64,000 bases of DNA, taken from Pseudomonas sp. FP453 (lineage in GTDB: Bacteria > Pseudomonadota > Gammaproteobacteria > Pseudomonadales > Pseudomonadaceae). The translations under genes were made by a program, and so were the position numbers. Of this stretch, positions 37,293 through 46,140 are shown piece after piece. Location: the NCBI RefSeq assembly GCF_030687495.1, contig NZ_CP117435.1, forward strand, positions 1,116,001-1,180,000, given 5' to 3'. Each line of letters begins with the position of its first letter. Position 1 is the stretch's first letter. The notes under the pieces were generated by a model. The model was not told the DNA's origin and did not search any database. It saw only the letters and a list, made by a program, of their open reading frames with translations.

Positions 37293-37928
37293 TTACAGGT
37301 ACACAACTTCCAGCGTCGCCGAACCGTCCATCGGTGTTTCCACACTCAGGTCCAGGTTCTGCCGGGCGTTGATCGTGGCTTCCAGCTTCAAGGTGCTGGT
37401 AAGGGTCTGGATTGCGGAGGGCCCGGCCATGCTGCCCGCCACATCGGTAAACCCCAGCAGGCTGCGTGAGCCGACATCGATGGGGTTGAGGTTGGAGGTG
37501 CGCCAGGCCAGGCCGCCCGTTGTGGATTCGGTGCCGTACGCCACAGCGAGGTCATCGACCACGGTCTGCTTGGGGTCGAAGCTCACCGAATACACGCCGA
37601 TCTTGTTGCCGGCGGTATCCAGCCCCAAGCCGTAGAAAATCTCGCTGTTGACGTGTGCGGTGCCGTCGCGGTTGTCGCGCATGCGCAGGGCAAAGCGGCC
37701 GGCGGCGTTGCAGTTGACGGTGAGCGTCAGGTACTTGTGCGGCAGTCGCGTGCCATTGGTGAGGTTGAGGTCGTTGCGCGAGATCTTGCCGAAGTCCACC
37801 AGTCCGCCGCTGGATAACTGTGGCGTGCAGGCCATCGGTGTGATCAGGCCTTTGACGGTCAGTTCGGCGGTGGAAGCGGCGTGGGCGCTGCCAGACAGCA
37901 GCGCCAAGGCAATCAGGACGTTTTTCAT
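37293..37928 (-). CDS. DUF1120 pilus-subunit-like protein (6th single-domain subunit)
   Basis: This 211-residue protein has a short signal peptide (MKNVLIALALLSGSAHA) and then ASTAELTVKGLITPMACTPQL. Cysteines at ACTP and VNCNA match its paralogues. It differs from the neighbouring subunits in the centre (YGLGLDTAGNKIGVYSVSFD, given as one stretch of the typical core) and in the ending ETPMDGSATLEVVYL, which carries METPM rather than EEVPI at the turn. It is more like the C-terminal half of the two-domain adhesin than its other neighbours. It is placed 40 bases upstream of the last subunit. Confidence 0.8.
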   Translation of the reverse strand: MKNVLIALALLSGSAHAASTAELTVKGLITPMACTPQLSSGGLVDFGKISRNDLNLTNGTRLPHKYLTLTVNCNAAGRFALRMRDNRDGTAHVNSEIFYGLGLDTAGNKIGVYSVSFDPKQTVVDDLAVAYGTESTTGGLAWRTSNLNPIDVGSRSLLGFTDVAGSMAGPSAIQTLTSTLKLEATINARQNLDLSVETPMDGSATLEVVYL

Positions 37929-37938
37929 GGGGTGTCAC

Positions 37939-38571
37939 CTAGAGGTAGTTGATTTCGAGGGTGGCCGAGCCGTCGATGGGGACTTCTTCGGTCAGGGTCA
38001 GCGTGTTCGCCGGCGCGATCCTGGGGGTGATGAGCACGTCTGCGCTTAGCCGTTGGATCGGGGCCGGGGCCATGTTGGGGATGCCCCTGTCGGGGGTGAA
38101 TGACGTTAGGAAAGTGGGCGAGAGAATGTCCGTCGGAGACCAGGAGGTCTGCCCTACAGAACCGATGGCAAACATCTCGGTGCCATCGGCCATGATCGAT
38201 GGGAGGCGCAAGAGCATGCTGCCGACCTTTTCGTTGCCATTGATCAGGCCCAGGCCGAATTTGATGTTGTTGCCACTATCGAAATGGGTATTGGGCCGGT
38301 TGTCCCTGGGCTTCAGGGCCACCAGGGTCAAGGCCTCGCAGGCAAGCTCCAGGCGCAGGCTTTGGGCGCGAAGCTCGGTTGGCTGGTCAATGTTGAGATC
38401 CTTGGCCTGGATCTTGCCCAGGTCATATACACCGCCATTGGACAGGTGCGGGTTGCAGGCACTGGGGGTGATTGTCCCGGTGACATTCAGGTTCACGCTG
38501 GAAGCGGCATTGGCATATGAGCCGCCAAGTAGCAGTGAAAAGGCCGTCAGAGAAATCCAAAAAGGCATCAT
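37939..38571 (-). CDS. DUF1120 pilus-subunit-like protein (5th single-domain subunit)
   Basis: The product has 210 residues from ATG 38571, chosen because AGGA lies upstream and it gives a proper signal peptide (MMPFWISLTAFSLLLGGSYANA). The frame stays open into the next gene without signal or family similarity. The mature start is ASSVNLNVTGTITPSACNPHL, cysteines are SACNP and LACEA, and the end is EEVPIDGSATLEINYL. It starts 10 bases after the adhesin gene ends. Confidence 0.8.
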   Translation of the reverse strand: MMPFWISLTAFSLLLGGSYANAASSVNLNVTGTITPSACNPHLSNGGVYDLGKIQAKDLNIDQPTELRAQSLRLELACEALTLVALKPRDNRPNTHFDSGNNIKFGLGLINGNEKVGSMLLRLPSIMADGTEMFAIGSVGQTSWSPTDILSPTFLTSFTPDRGIPNMAPAPIQRLSADVLITPRIAPANTLTLTEEVPIDGSATLEINYL

Positions 38572-38581
38572 GGCTATGTTC

Positions 38582-39709
38582 CTAGAGATAGTTGAGTTCG
38601 AGGGTGGCGGCGCCGTCGAGTCGCACTTCGCTGCCCAGGTCCAATGTGCCCAGGGGGGCGAGTACGGCTTCCAGGCTGGCCGTGGCATTGAGCGTCTGAA
38701 TCGCTTCGGGTCCGCTGGTACTCCCGGCGCTGGCGCTGAACCCCAGGTGGCGGCTGGTGCCAATCGCCATCGGGCCGGCACTGGCGCTGCTCCAGGGCAG
38801 GGCACCGGTGGGGGATTCGGTGCGATACAGCTGGGGCAAACTGTCGGCGGTGGTACGTGCGGGGTCGAACAGCAGCCGGTAGCGCCCGATTTTCTGCTGT
38901 TTGGCGTCGAGCCCCAGGCCGTAGGTGGTTTCGTCGGCGGGGCCGGTGGCCGAACCCTGGCGGTTGTCCTGTAACCGCAGGCTGAACCGGGTCGGCGCGT
39001 CACAGGTCACGCTGACCACGACGGGTTGTGCGCGCAGCGGTGTTTCCTGGTCGATGTTCAAGTCCATCACCGACAACTTGTGGAACTCCACCGTGCCGCC
39101 GTTGGACAGGCTGGGTGTGCAGGCCGCCGGGGCGAAGCGCGCTTGCAGGCGCAACGCCCGCGAGCGCCCGGCGTGGATCGCGTCGAACACGCCGCTGGTG
39201 TCCCAGGTCACCGCATCGCTGACGCGTGAGGCCGTTTCGTCCGCCCAGGCGCTGGCCTCGATCAGCAGCGACAAATTGCGCCCACTCACCGGGACGCCAC
39301 CGCGCAACGGCACGATGCCGTGTTCCGGTCGCCAGTGCAGCGTCGTGCCCATGCTGACGGGCGGTTGGCCGCTGGCGGCGAGCAAGCCCACTTCTACCGA
39401 CTGGCCGTCGAGTACCGCATCGCTGACCCGCAGGCTGTAGCTGCCGCGTTCAGTAAACCGGAAGCGCTCGGCACCCGCCGCCAGGCCGCGATAGAACAGG
39501 CTCATGTCCGTGGCGTTCGGGCAGTTGAGGTTCAGGCGCACACGCCGCTCCCCCAGCAACCGCTCGGCGGCAGGCGCCAACGCGACGGCGCGGTTCATCA
39601 GGCCGAAATCCAGCGTGGGTTCGCTCAGGTTCAGTTGGCATTCATCGGCGCCCCAGGCGTTGGCACCCAGCAGCAGACTCAGGGAAAGCAAGACGGGTTT
39701 GAGGCCCAT
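38582..39709 (-). CDS. Two-domain DUF1120 protein, putative tip adhesin
   Basis: This 375-residue exported protein has a signal peptide ending NAWGA. An N-terminal domain (about 20-195, DECQLNLSEPTLDFGLMNRA and onward) looks like a receptor-binding beta-sandwich. A C-terminal DUF1120 domain (about 200-375) starts RLQARFAPAACTPSLSNGG and ends DGAATLELNYL. The layout, adhesin domain then pilin domain, is that of FimH-like tip adhesins. It follows the usher, as adhesins often do. The start at 39709 has AGGA eight bases upstream; ATG 39724 overlapping the usher stop is an alternative. Confidence 0.75.
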   Translation of the reverse strand: MGLKPVLLSLSLLLGANAWGADECQLNLSEPTLDFGLMNRAVALAPAAERLLGERRVRLNLNCPNATDMSLFYRGLAAGAERFRFTERGSYSLRVSDAVLDGQSVEVGLLAASGQPPVSMGTTLHWRPEHGIVPLRGGVPVSGRNLSLLIEASAWADETASRVSDAVTWDTSGVFDAIHAGRSRALRLQARFAPAACTPSLSNGGTVEFHKLSVMDLNIDQETPLRAQPVVVSVTCDAPTRFSLRLQDNRQGSATGPADETTYGLGLDAKQQKIGRYRLLFDPARTTADSLPQLYRTESPTGALPWSSASAGPMAIGTSRHLGFSASAGSTSGPEAIQTLNATASLEAVLAPLGTLDLGSEVRLDGAATLELNYL

Positions 39710-39720
39710 GGTGATCGTCC

Positions 39721-42168
39721 TCATGCTTGGCACCGCGCCGGTGCGGTTTCGTAATACACCTCGGGGTCGCCGTGTTCCGGCAGTTCGAAGCTGAGGCGGC
39801 AACGGGGTTGGCCGGGGGCGCTGATCCACAGCGCGCGTCGGTCGAGCACGTCCGGTAGAAACACTTGGCTGCCTTCCTGGACCAGGGTCACGAACTCGCC
39901 GTCTGCGGTACTGACCGTGGCCCCACGGGGCAGCGGCTGGCCGTCGGGCGTGGTCACGTGCAGCAAGGCACGCCGGGTTAGGGCCACGCCGAATTCGACT
40001 TTGTCCACCGCGCCTCGCCCGGCCGACAGCACCGCCAAGCCATTGCTGATATCGGCGTTGCGCGGCAGCGAGCGGGTCTGCACTTCCACCGGGCTGCGGC
40101 CATAGGCACTGAGTTGCGGCACCACGGCCTGGCCTTGCCAATCGGTCCACACCGGGCCGCTTGGCGTGCTGACCTTGATCCCGGCCATGTCGCCCACCGA
40201 CATGACCGCGAAGGTTTCGCGCACCGGGTACGGCGAGAAGGTCAAGCCGTCGCCGTGCAGTACCACGCCGCCGCGTGCGCCGCCCTGGTAGCTGGAGCGC
40301 TTGGCGTCGTTGCGTGTGTAGTTGAAGTCCAACTGGCTGTAATAGGGCAGCGCCGATACGCCTACGGACGACTCCACCTCGCGGTCGCGGCTGTCACGTT
40401 CAACGCCGACGCGGTAGGCAAATTGGTCATTGACCTGCTCGTTGAACCCGGCGCCGAGGCGATGTTCGCCGCCGGTGTTGCGCGCCCAGGCGCGAACCTG
40501 GCGACTGTCGCCGATGGGCACGCTGATGTTCAGGTAAATGCTGTCATCGCTCTGCTGCCGGCCGCCGACCTGCCATTCGGCGCTGGCGGAGACCGACACC
40601 CGGCCAACGTTGGTGCCCCACGACGCCAGTGCGCGGCTGCTGCTGTCGCCGGTATAGGACGACGAACGCGAGACCCCGGCACTGAAGGCCCCCAGCATCG
40701 GGTGCGCCCAGGACACCGTGGCACTCTGCTGGTCGCGATAGCGCGCGCGTTGTTGCTCGCGGGTGTCGGTGCGGTAGGTGGAGTCTTCCAGGTCGCGGTA
40801 ACCGAACGAGCGCCAGGAGCCTGCGGTGGTGATGGCCCAGCGTTCGCCCAGGCGCTGCGACCACGACAGGTCGGTCTGTACCCCGCGTTCATTGCGCTGG
40901 CGCGTGGCCTGGGCCAACTGGCTGGAGAACTGCAACTGGCTGTCCTGCCAGGGTAGCCAGCCCAGGCTGATACCGGCGGCACGATAGTCTTCGGCCGCCA
41001 GCACACCGCCGCCAACGCTGACCTGCGGGTGCAGCGCGCCGCTCCAGCCGCCGCTGACCACCCAGGGTTCGGCACCCGCACCGTCGCCGACCTTGCGCAC
41101 GCGCCCGGCGGCGACCGAGTAACCCGGCGCCGGCAAGCCCAGGCCGAGCATGGCCGCCGGAACGGTGAAGCGGCGTTCTTCGCCACTGGTTTCCTTGACC
41201 GTGACTTCCACGTCGGAACGGCTGTTCAAGCGCCGCACATCGGTGAGGGCAAAAGGCCCGGCGGGCACCACGGTGGAATGAATCAGCGTGCCGTTCTGGC
41301 GCACTTCCACTTGGGCGGGGCCGTTGGCGATACCGGTGATGGTCGCGCCCTGGTTCTGGTCCTGCAACGCGGTTTCGGTGAGCACCTGGGCGCCGGTGAT
41401 CTGCGCGCCGGCCAGCACCGGGTTGTACAGGTTGATCTGCCCGGCCTGGAATACCGCCTGTTGTTCGGCGAAGGTGCGCTGGGCGTAGGCGTCAAGGTGG
41501 GTGGTGCGCGACGTCTTGTCTTGCCAGGTGCGCACCTGGCGGCTGCGCACGATCCAGTCGCCGGCGTTGAAACCGACCTCGGTGTTGGCCGAGCCGAAGC
41601 GGCTGGTGTCGTCGCCGTACTCGTTGTACAGGCCGGTGAGGTCGTAGTTGAGCAGGCCGGCGAAGCCGCCGGTCTGGTAGCCGGACACGTCCTGCATGGC
41701 CGGGCGCAGGGCGTTGGTGGGCACGATCAGCGCCAGGCCGAGGCTGGCCGGGTCTTGTTCGATCACGGTCTGCGGGTAGGCCTCGAGGAAGGCATGGCAG
41801 TCGGCAGCGTCCGCCGGCATGCGCAATTGGCCGGCGTCCAGCAGGGCCTGGTTGAAACACAATGCGCCCTGTTCGTCGAACAGCACATCGATACGCCCAC
41901 GCCGCTGGCCGTTCACGTTCAGGTTGAGGGCGTGGCGGCCGGCGGCGAAACGTGGCGCTTCCAGCAGCAGATTGGCCAGCTGCGGGTCGATACCGCGCTG
42001 GGACAAGGTTTGCGGGTCGAACGAGCCGGCGTTTTCGTCCGCCAGCGTTTCACCCGCCGGCAGCGTGGCGCCGAGGGTCAACGCCAGGCCGGCCAACACC
42101 CGGCGCAGGTGTGGCGATAGAACGTCAGGCACGGCTGCGCCGTCGCGATCAGTGATTACTGTGCTCAC
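39721..42168 (-). CDS. Fimbrial outer-membrane usher (PapC/FimD family)
   Basis: This is an usher of about 815 residues that accepts chaperone-subunit complexes and extrudes the pilus. It has an N-terminal periplasmic domain (FDPQTLSQRGIDPQLANLLL, and LNLNVNGQRRGRIDV), the 24-strand barrel with its plug (GPFALTDVRRLNSRSDVEVTV, in two halves of the usher signature) and C-terminal domains (GVALTRRALLHVTTPDGQPL). The start is uncertain: GTG 42168 puts a signal-like segment (RRVLAGLALTLGATLPAGETLA) about 20 residues in, and GTG 42201 is a longer option. Neither has a strong ribosome site. It overlaps the next gene's first ATG. Confidence 0.92.
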   Translation of the reverse strand: MSTVITDRDGAAVPDVLSPHLRRVLAGLALTLGATLPAGETLADENAGSFDPQTLSQRGIDPQLANLLLEAPRFAAGRHALNLNVNGQRRGRIDVLFDEQGALCFNQALLDAGQLRMPADAADCHAFLEAYPQTVIEQDPASLGLALIVPTNALRPAMQDVSGYQTGGFAGLLNYDLTGLYNEYGDDTSRFGSANTEVGFNAGDWIVRSRQVRTWQDKTSRTTHLDAYAQRTFAEQQAVFQAGQINLYNPVLAGAQITGAQVLTETALQDQNQGATITGIANGPAQVEVRQNGTLIHSTVVPAGPFALTDVRRLNSRSDVEVTVKETSGEERRFTVPAAMLGLGLPAPGYSVAAGRVRKVGDGAGAEPWVVSGGWSGALHPQVSVGGGVLAAEDYRAAGISLGWLPWQDSQLQFSSQLAQATRQRNERGVQTDLSWSQRLGERWAITTAGSWRSFGYRDLEDSTYRTDTREQQRARYRDQQSATVSWAHPMLGAFSAGVSRSSSYTGDSSSRALASWGTNVGRVSVSASAEWQVGGRQQSDDSIYLNISVPIGDSRQVRAWARNTGGEHRLGAGFNEQVNDQFAYRVGVERDSRDREVESSVGVSALPYYSQLDFNYTRNDAKRSSYQGGARGGVVLHGDGLTFSPYPVRETFAVMSVGDMAGIKVSTPSGPVWTDWQGQAVVPQLSAYGRSPVEVQTRSLPRNADISNGLAVLSAGRGAVDKVEFGVALTRRALLHVTTPDGQPLPRGATVSTADGEFVTLVQEGSQVFLPDVLDRRALWISAPGQPRCRLSFELPEHGDPEVYYETAPARCQA

Positions 42169-42291
42169 AAGTCGTACTCGAAGAGTGGAGCAGGCCTGCA
42201 CCGATCCGTCGGTGCGACAGGCTCCTGGTGGCCTTCAATGGGAAGCCACTTCGTTATCAGGGCGCCGGAATCCTTCCCTCCGGCGCTGCGA

Positions 42292-43038
42292 TCAAAGGGT
42301 GATCGGTGCTTGGTACGGGTCCACGGCAAAGCCGTAGACGGTGGCCGGCTGCAACTGCACGGTGCTCGCCTGGGCCTGGCTGGCGGCGACACTGAGGGTC
42401 TCTCCCGGCAGCACGTAGGTGCGTGGCAACAAGGCCGAGCCGTTGCCCGGCAGCAGCTTCAGTTCCTGGGCCAGGCGCACCACGTAGGGCGTGGGGTTAT
42501 GCACACTCAGTTGCTGGTTTTTCAGGCTCCAGGTCAGCCCGGTCCAGGGCGTGCGATTGGGTGCCAGGCCCTTGGGGTGCAGGATCACCGGCAGGTTCTG
42601 GCGCACCGTCACGCCGACCCGCGCATGCCCGGCCTGGCCCGCTGCGCGGCCCTGGGGCATGCCCTCGAAGATCACCCGCTTGAGGCGTTGGGTAGTCAGC
42701 GGCGTGGGCGATTGCAGGATGAAGCGGATCAGTTGGCTCTTGGATGGCTCGACCCGGGTCAACGGCGGCGTGACGAACAGCAGCGGTGCCGGGTCCTCCG
42801 GGATGTCTTCCAGGGTCACGTGCAGGAGGGCCAGCTTGGAGTCGGTGTTGGTCACCGACACCGAGGCTTCGCCGTCGGCTTCGTTGACGATCACCACCGA
42901 AGTGTCCGGCACCATGCCGTCGGCCAGTACCAGGGTGGGGCCCCACAGTGTCAGGGCGACTGCACCGAGGTACAGGCCCGCATAGCGTACGAAGTTGAAC
43001 ATCCGGCTGAACAAGGCGATTCGAGGAAGAGGAAACAT
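42292..43038 (-). CDS. Periplasmic pilus chaperone (PapD family)
   Basis: This 248-residue chaperone gives subunits the missing strand until the usher takes them. A long N-terminal region with a hydrophobic signal (YAGLYLGAVALTLWGPTLVLA) is followed by the two Ig-like domains. LLFVTPPLTRVEPSKSQLIRF is the G1-strand region (in parts LLFVTPPLTR and EPSKSQLIRF), and LPVILHPKG marks the second domain. It is more divergent than classical FimC/PapD. ATG 43038 has GAGG 11 bases upstream inside the end of the preceding gene. The ATG at 43002 is the alternative. Confidence 0.88.
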   Translation of the reverse strand: MFPLPRIALFSRMFNFVRYAGLYLGAVALTLWGPTLVLADGMVPDTSVVIVNEADGEASVSVTNTDSKLALLHVTLEDIPEDPAPLLFVTPPLTRVEPSKSQLIRFILQSPTPLTTQRLKRVIFEGMPQGRAAGQAGHARVGVTVRQNLPVILHPKGLAPNRTPWTGLTWSLKNQQLSVHNPTPYVVRLAQELKLLPGNGSALLPRTYVLPGETLSVAASQAQASTVQLQPATVYGFAVDPYQAPITL

Positions 43039-43040
43039 GA

Positions 43041-43667
43041 CTACAAGTACCTCAGGTCTAGCACGATGGAGCCGTCCAACGGCACCTCTTGGTCGAGGGT
43101 CAGGTAGGCGGCGGCGTTGATGGAGGTGTTGATTTGCAGGGTGGCGGTGACCATGCGATGCGCGGCAGGCACGAGGGTGCCGGGAGGCGCGAAGCCCATG
43201 TAGGTGTCCGGGTAGGCATTGGACTCGGGGAACCACGTCAGGCCCTGGTTGCTGGAGGCCAGCACCAGTACGCGCTGGTTGTCACCGGTGGCCTCGCGAA
43301 TCGCCAGGGCCACCGAGCCCAGGCGTTCGGTCGGCGCATGGACGTTGTTGCCCAGGCCGTAATAGAACCCTGGCCCTACGGACGACGCGGCGCGGTTATC
43401 CACGCCCACCAGCACAAACAGCACCGGCTCGTTGCAGCTCACGGTCAGTTCCCGGTGCTGGGTGGGCAGCTGCGTGAACTCGTAGAGGTTGAGGGAGCGC
43501 GCCGGAACACGCCCGTAATCGACGATGCCGTCGGGGTTCAAGGTCGGCGTGCAGGCACTGGGGGTGATGATGCCGGTCAGTGACACTTCGACCGTCGAGG
43601 CGCACAGGGCGGGGGTGGCGGTCAGGCAAAGACCGAGCATCATCAAACGGCGTGAGAGCGTGTTCAT
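43041..43667 (-). CDS. DUF1120 pilus-subunit-like protein (4th subunit)
   Basis: The product has 208 residues from ATG 43667; ATG 43700 is possible. The signal peptide (RRLMMLGLCLTATPALC) is followed by ASTVEVSLTGIITPSACTPTL. The pilin cysteines are SACTP and VSCNE. The end is QEVPLDGSIVLDLRYL, so PLDG replaces PIDG here. Unlike its neighbours it has GIVDYGRVPARSLNLYE in place of the GKISAKDL motif, so it is a divergent subunit. It stops two bases before the chaperone gene. Confidence 0.78.
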   Translation of the reverse strand: MNTLSRRLMMLGLCLTATPALCASTVEVSLTGIITPSACTPTLNPDGIVDYGRVPARSLNLYEFTQLPTQHRELTVSCNEPVLFVLVGVDNRAASSVGPGFYYGLGNNVHAPTERLGSVALAIREATGDNQRVLVLASSNQGLTWFPESNAYPDTYMGFAPPGTLVPAAHRMVTATLQINTSINAAAYLTLDQEVPLDGSIVLDLRYL

Positions 43668-43749
43668 GGTCTGTGGTTGGAACCGTGGTTGAGAAGACAT
43701 CCGTGATAACGACGGTGGGCGCAAGGCAGTGCGTTGCGCCCGTATTCCG

Positions 43750-44373
43750 TTACAGGTATTTGACGGTCAAGGTGACGGAACCGTCGATGGGCACCTCTTC
43801 GGTCAAGGTCAGGCCGCTGGCGGGTGCGATGCTCGGTGAGGCGGTCATGTTGGCGGTGAGAACCTGTACCGGCGTTGGTGCCAGGGTGGTGTTGTCGGCA
43901 ACCGAGAGAATGCCGCCGGTGGCGAAATTGACTTCCTGGGTCCAGGTGGAGCCGCCGTCTACCGAACCGATCACGCGTCCGGCATTTCCGTCTGCGGACG
44001 GCGCGGAAAGCCATACCTCAAGAAAGCCCAGCTTTTCGGTGCCGTTGATCAGGCCCAGGCCAAAGCGTGACGGGATATTGTCGGAACTCGAGCCGGCACG
44101 GTTGTCATGGGGCTCGATCGCCATCAGCGTCGCGGCGTCGCAGGTGACCGTCAGTTGCAGGGTGTGTTCGCCCAGGTTGGTGTGGTCGTCGGCCTTGAGA
44201 TCCTTCGCAGAAATCTTGCCAATATCAACGTTGCCACCGTTGGGCAAGGTCGGTTCACAAGCGCTCGGCGTGATCAGCCCTTTCACGGTCAAGTCGACGC
44301 TGGACGCCGCCAGCGCATTGCCGGCGGTGGTGAGCAGAAGGGCGGTGAACAGGGCGTTCAGGGACTTACTCAT
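43750..44373 (-). CDS. DUF1120 pilus-subunit-like protein (3rd subunit)
   Basis: The product has 207 residues from ATG 44373, which has TAGGAGC upstream. The signal peptide is MSKSLNALFTALLLTTAGNALA, shown as the N-terminal 20 plus LA. The mature start is ASSVDLTVKGLITPSACEP and GKISAKDLKADD follows. The disulfide pair is SACEP and VTCDA, and the ending EEVPIDGSVTLTVKYL is nearly the same as that of the 36626-37252 protein, to which it is the closest paralogue here. Confidence 0.8.
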   Translation of the reverse strand: MSKSLNALFTALLLTTAGNALAASSVDLTVKGLITPSACEPTLPNGGNVDIGKISAKDLKADDHTNLGEHTLQLTVTCDAATLMAIEPHDNRAGSSSDNIPSRFGLGLINGTEKLGFLEVWLSAPSADGNAGRVIGSVDGGSTWTQEVNFATGGILSVADNTTLAPTPVQVLTANMTASPSIAPASGLTLTEEVPIDGSVTLTVKYL

Positions 44374-44415
44374 GGTGTTGCTCCTAGCAGGGGAAAAAAT
44401 CAAGGAAACGGCGGC

Positions 44416-45030
44416 TTACCAGTACTTCAGTTGCAGCGTGGCCTGGCCGTCGATGGGCACCTCATCGAGCAGGGTCAGGTCGGTGGCGGGCACGATGATG
44501 GTGAACGCGCGCAGGCGAGCGCTCAGGGTTTTCAGGGCGATGGGGGTATTGGGGCCGTCGAGTGCGGCAAACGAGGTCAGCGCCTCGTGCCCCAGGTAGA
44601 TCGACGTGGACCAGTTGGCTCCGCCATTGCGCGAGGTGATGACCTTGACGGGGATGTCATCGGCCACCGGGTCGAACAGCGAGAACGCCACGCTGCCCAG
44701 TTTCTCGTCCTCATGGGTCTTGCCCAGGCCGTGGTGCGCCGGGTTGATGGCAGAGGTCCCCGCCCGGTTGTCCACGGTGGTCAAGGTGAAAAAGGTGTCA
44801 CCCTCGCACTGCACTTCCAGGCGCATCTCGGCAGGGTTGAGCCGCGTCGGGATGCTGTGTTCCAGGTCTCTGGCGGTCATCTTGCCGTGGTCGATCACGC
44901 CACCATTGGTCAGGCTGGGCGTGCACGAGCTGGGGGTGATGCGCCCGGAGACATTCAGGTGGGTGTCGCTGGCGGCGAATGCGCCGGGCGCACAGGCTGC
45001 GAGCAACAGGGCGAGGGTGGGTTTGTCCAT
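44416..45030 (-). CDS. DUF1120 pilus-subunit-like protein (2nd subunit)
   Basis: The product has 204 residues from ATG 45030 (AAGGACC upstream). The signal peptide is MDKPTLALLLAACAPGAFA and the mature start ASDTHLNVSGRITPSSCTPSL. It uses SSC instead of SAC, DHGKMTARDLEHS instead of DxGKISAKDL, and ends DEVPIDGQATLQLKYW with a C-terminal Trp instead of Leu, so it is one of the more diverged members. The second Cys is in LEVQCEG. Confidence 0.78.
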   Translation of the reverse strand: MDKPTLALLLAACAPGAFAASDTHLNVSGRITPSSCTPSLTNGGVIDHGKMTARDLEHSIPTRLNPAEMRLEVQCEGDTFFTLTTVDNRAGTSAINPAHHGLGKTHEDEKLGSVAFSLFDPVADDIPVKVITSRNGGANWSTSIYLGHEALTSFAALDGPNTPIALKTLSARLRAFTIIVPATDLTLLDEVPIDGQATLQLKYW

Positions 45031-45122
45031 GGGCACAGGTCCTTGTGGGTGTGGGCGTCGGTTTCGGTTCAATCAGCGCCGGGACGGCGAGAACCACCGC
45101 CGGCGCAGGCGCTGTTCAGGGC

Positions 45123-45746
45123 TCAGAGGTACATCAGGTCCAGCGTGGCGCTGCCGTCCAGGGGCACTTCTGCGGTAAGGGTCAGGTCTCGGGTGGGCGC
45201 GATACTGGTGGCTATCCGCAGGTCAACCGTCACGTTGCGCAACGGCTTCGGCGTTGGGGTATCGCCAAATGCACTCCAGTAGTCGTGGCCCATGTAACTG
45301 CCGTCGGGGTTCGCTATCCAGGTCGCGCCGGAGTCGTCGGAGAACAGGGGGTAGACCGGAATGTCGGCGACCGGGTTGAGCAGGTCTATCCGATATTTGC
45401 CCAGCTTCTGGTCGCCGTTGATCAGGCCCAGGCCGTAGTAGTAGCCCTGGGCGGTGCTGGCCGATCCAAAGCGGTTGTCCCGGGTATTGAGGGCGAACAG
45501 GGTCTGCGCTTCACACGCCACATTCAGTTGCAGCGTGACGCGAGGCAGGAAGGTGACGCGGTCAATGGACAGATCCTTGGCAGCGATCTTGCCGTAGTCG
45601 ATGGCGCCGTCCTGGGACAGCGTGGTATCGCACGCACTGGGCGTGATGCTGCCTTTTACGTTCAAGTCCACGCTGCTGGCGGCCAGCGTCCACGTGCTGT
45701 GTGCGATCAAAATCGCCCCGACCAGGGCGGCGAAAGAAGTTTTCAT
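45123..45746 (-). CDS. DUF1120 pilus-subunit-like protein (1st subunit, promoter-proximal)
   Basis: This 207-residue protein has a signal peptide (MKTSFAALVGAILIAHSTWTLA, cut about residue 22), the mature start ASSVDLNVKGSITPSACDTTL and the ending AEVPLDGSATLDLMYL. Cysteines are SACDT and VACEA. As the first gene of the operon it may be the most expressed and thus the major shaft subunit, but that is inference from position. A 394-base divergent regulatory region lies in front. Confidence 0.8.
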   Translation of the reverse strand: MKTSFAALVGAILIAHSTWTLAASSVDLNVKGSITPSACDTTLSQDGAIDYGKIAAKDLSIDRVTFLPRVTLQLNVACEAQTLFALNTRDNRFGSASTAQGYYYGLGLINGDQKLGKYRIDLLNPVADIPVYPLFSDDSGATWIANPDGSYMGHDYWSAFGDTPTPKPLRNVTVDLRIATSIAPTRDLTLTAEVPLDGSATLDLMYL

Positions 45747-46140
45747 ATCAGCAGGTATTCCTATGCAAGGGCTTCGGGACAGATAAGCGCGGGGAAGTTG
45801 CCCAGGGTTTTATGGTTTTGGCGGGCACGCGCTGCTTCAGGGAAAAGCGGGAGGGAATTTATCGCCGGGACGAAGCGGCGAAAATGCAACTATTACGAAT
45901 GACAGGGTGGCAATGACAAAAAGGGCTTGTTTAGTGAAATAGCGTCGTTTAATGCGGGGGGAGGGGGCTTTGTCGTAGTTGTTGTATCGCGCTGTTTAAT
46001 TCGTTCGGATATTTTTTCGCGCTCTTTGATGACTGTGATTCATTCATTTGGATTGGGGTGATCGTCCTGCTGCGAAAAGTTCGGGTGCGGCCGGTGCATG
46101 GCCGGCCGGTTGAGCTGATCGCTCTCTGCATGAGGGCACC
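45747..46140. other. Divergent regulatory region between the DUF1120 operon and the REC-Hpt gene
   Basis: There is no gene in this 394-base stretch. It is AT-richer in 45900-46060 than the neighbouring coding DNA. Promoters for the minus-strand pilus operon and the plus-strand regulator must lie here, but I could not pick a clear -35/-10. A GC-rich repeat (GGCCGGTGCATGGCCGGCCGG) sits at 46090-46110 just before the REC-Hpt start. Confidence 0.5.
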
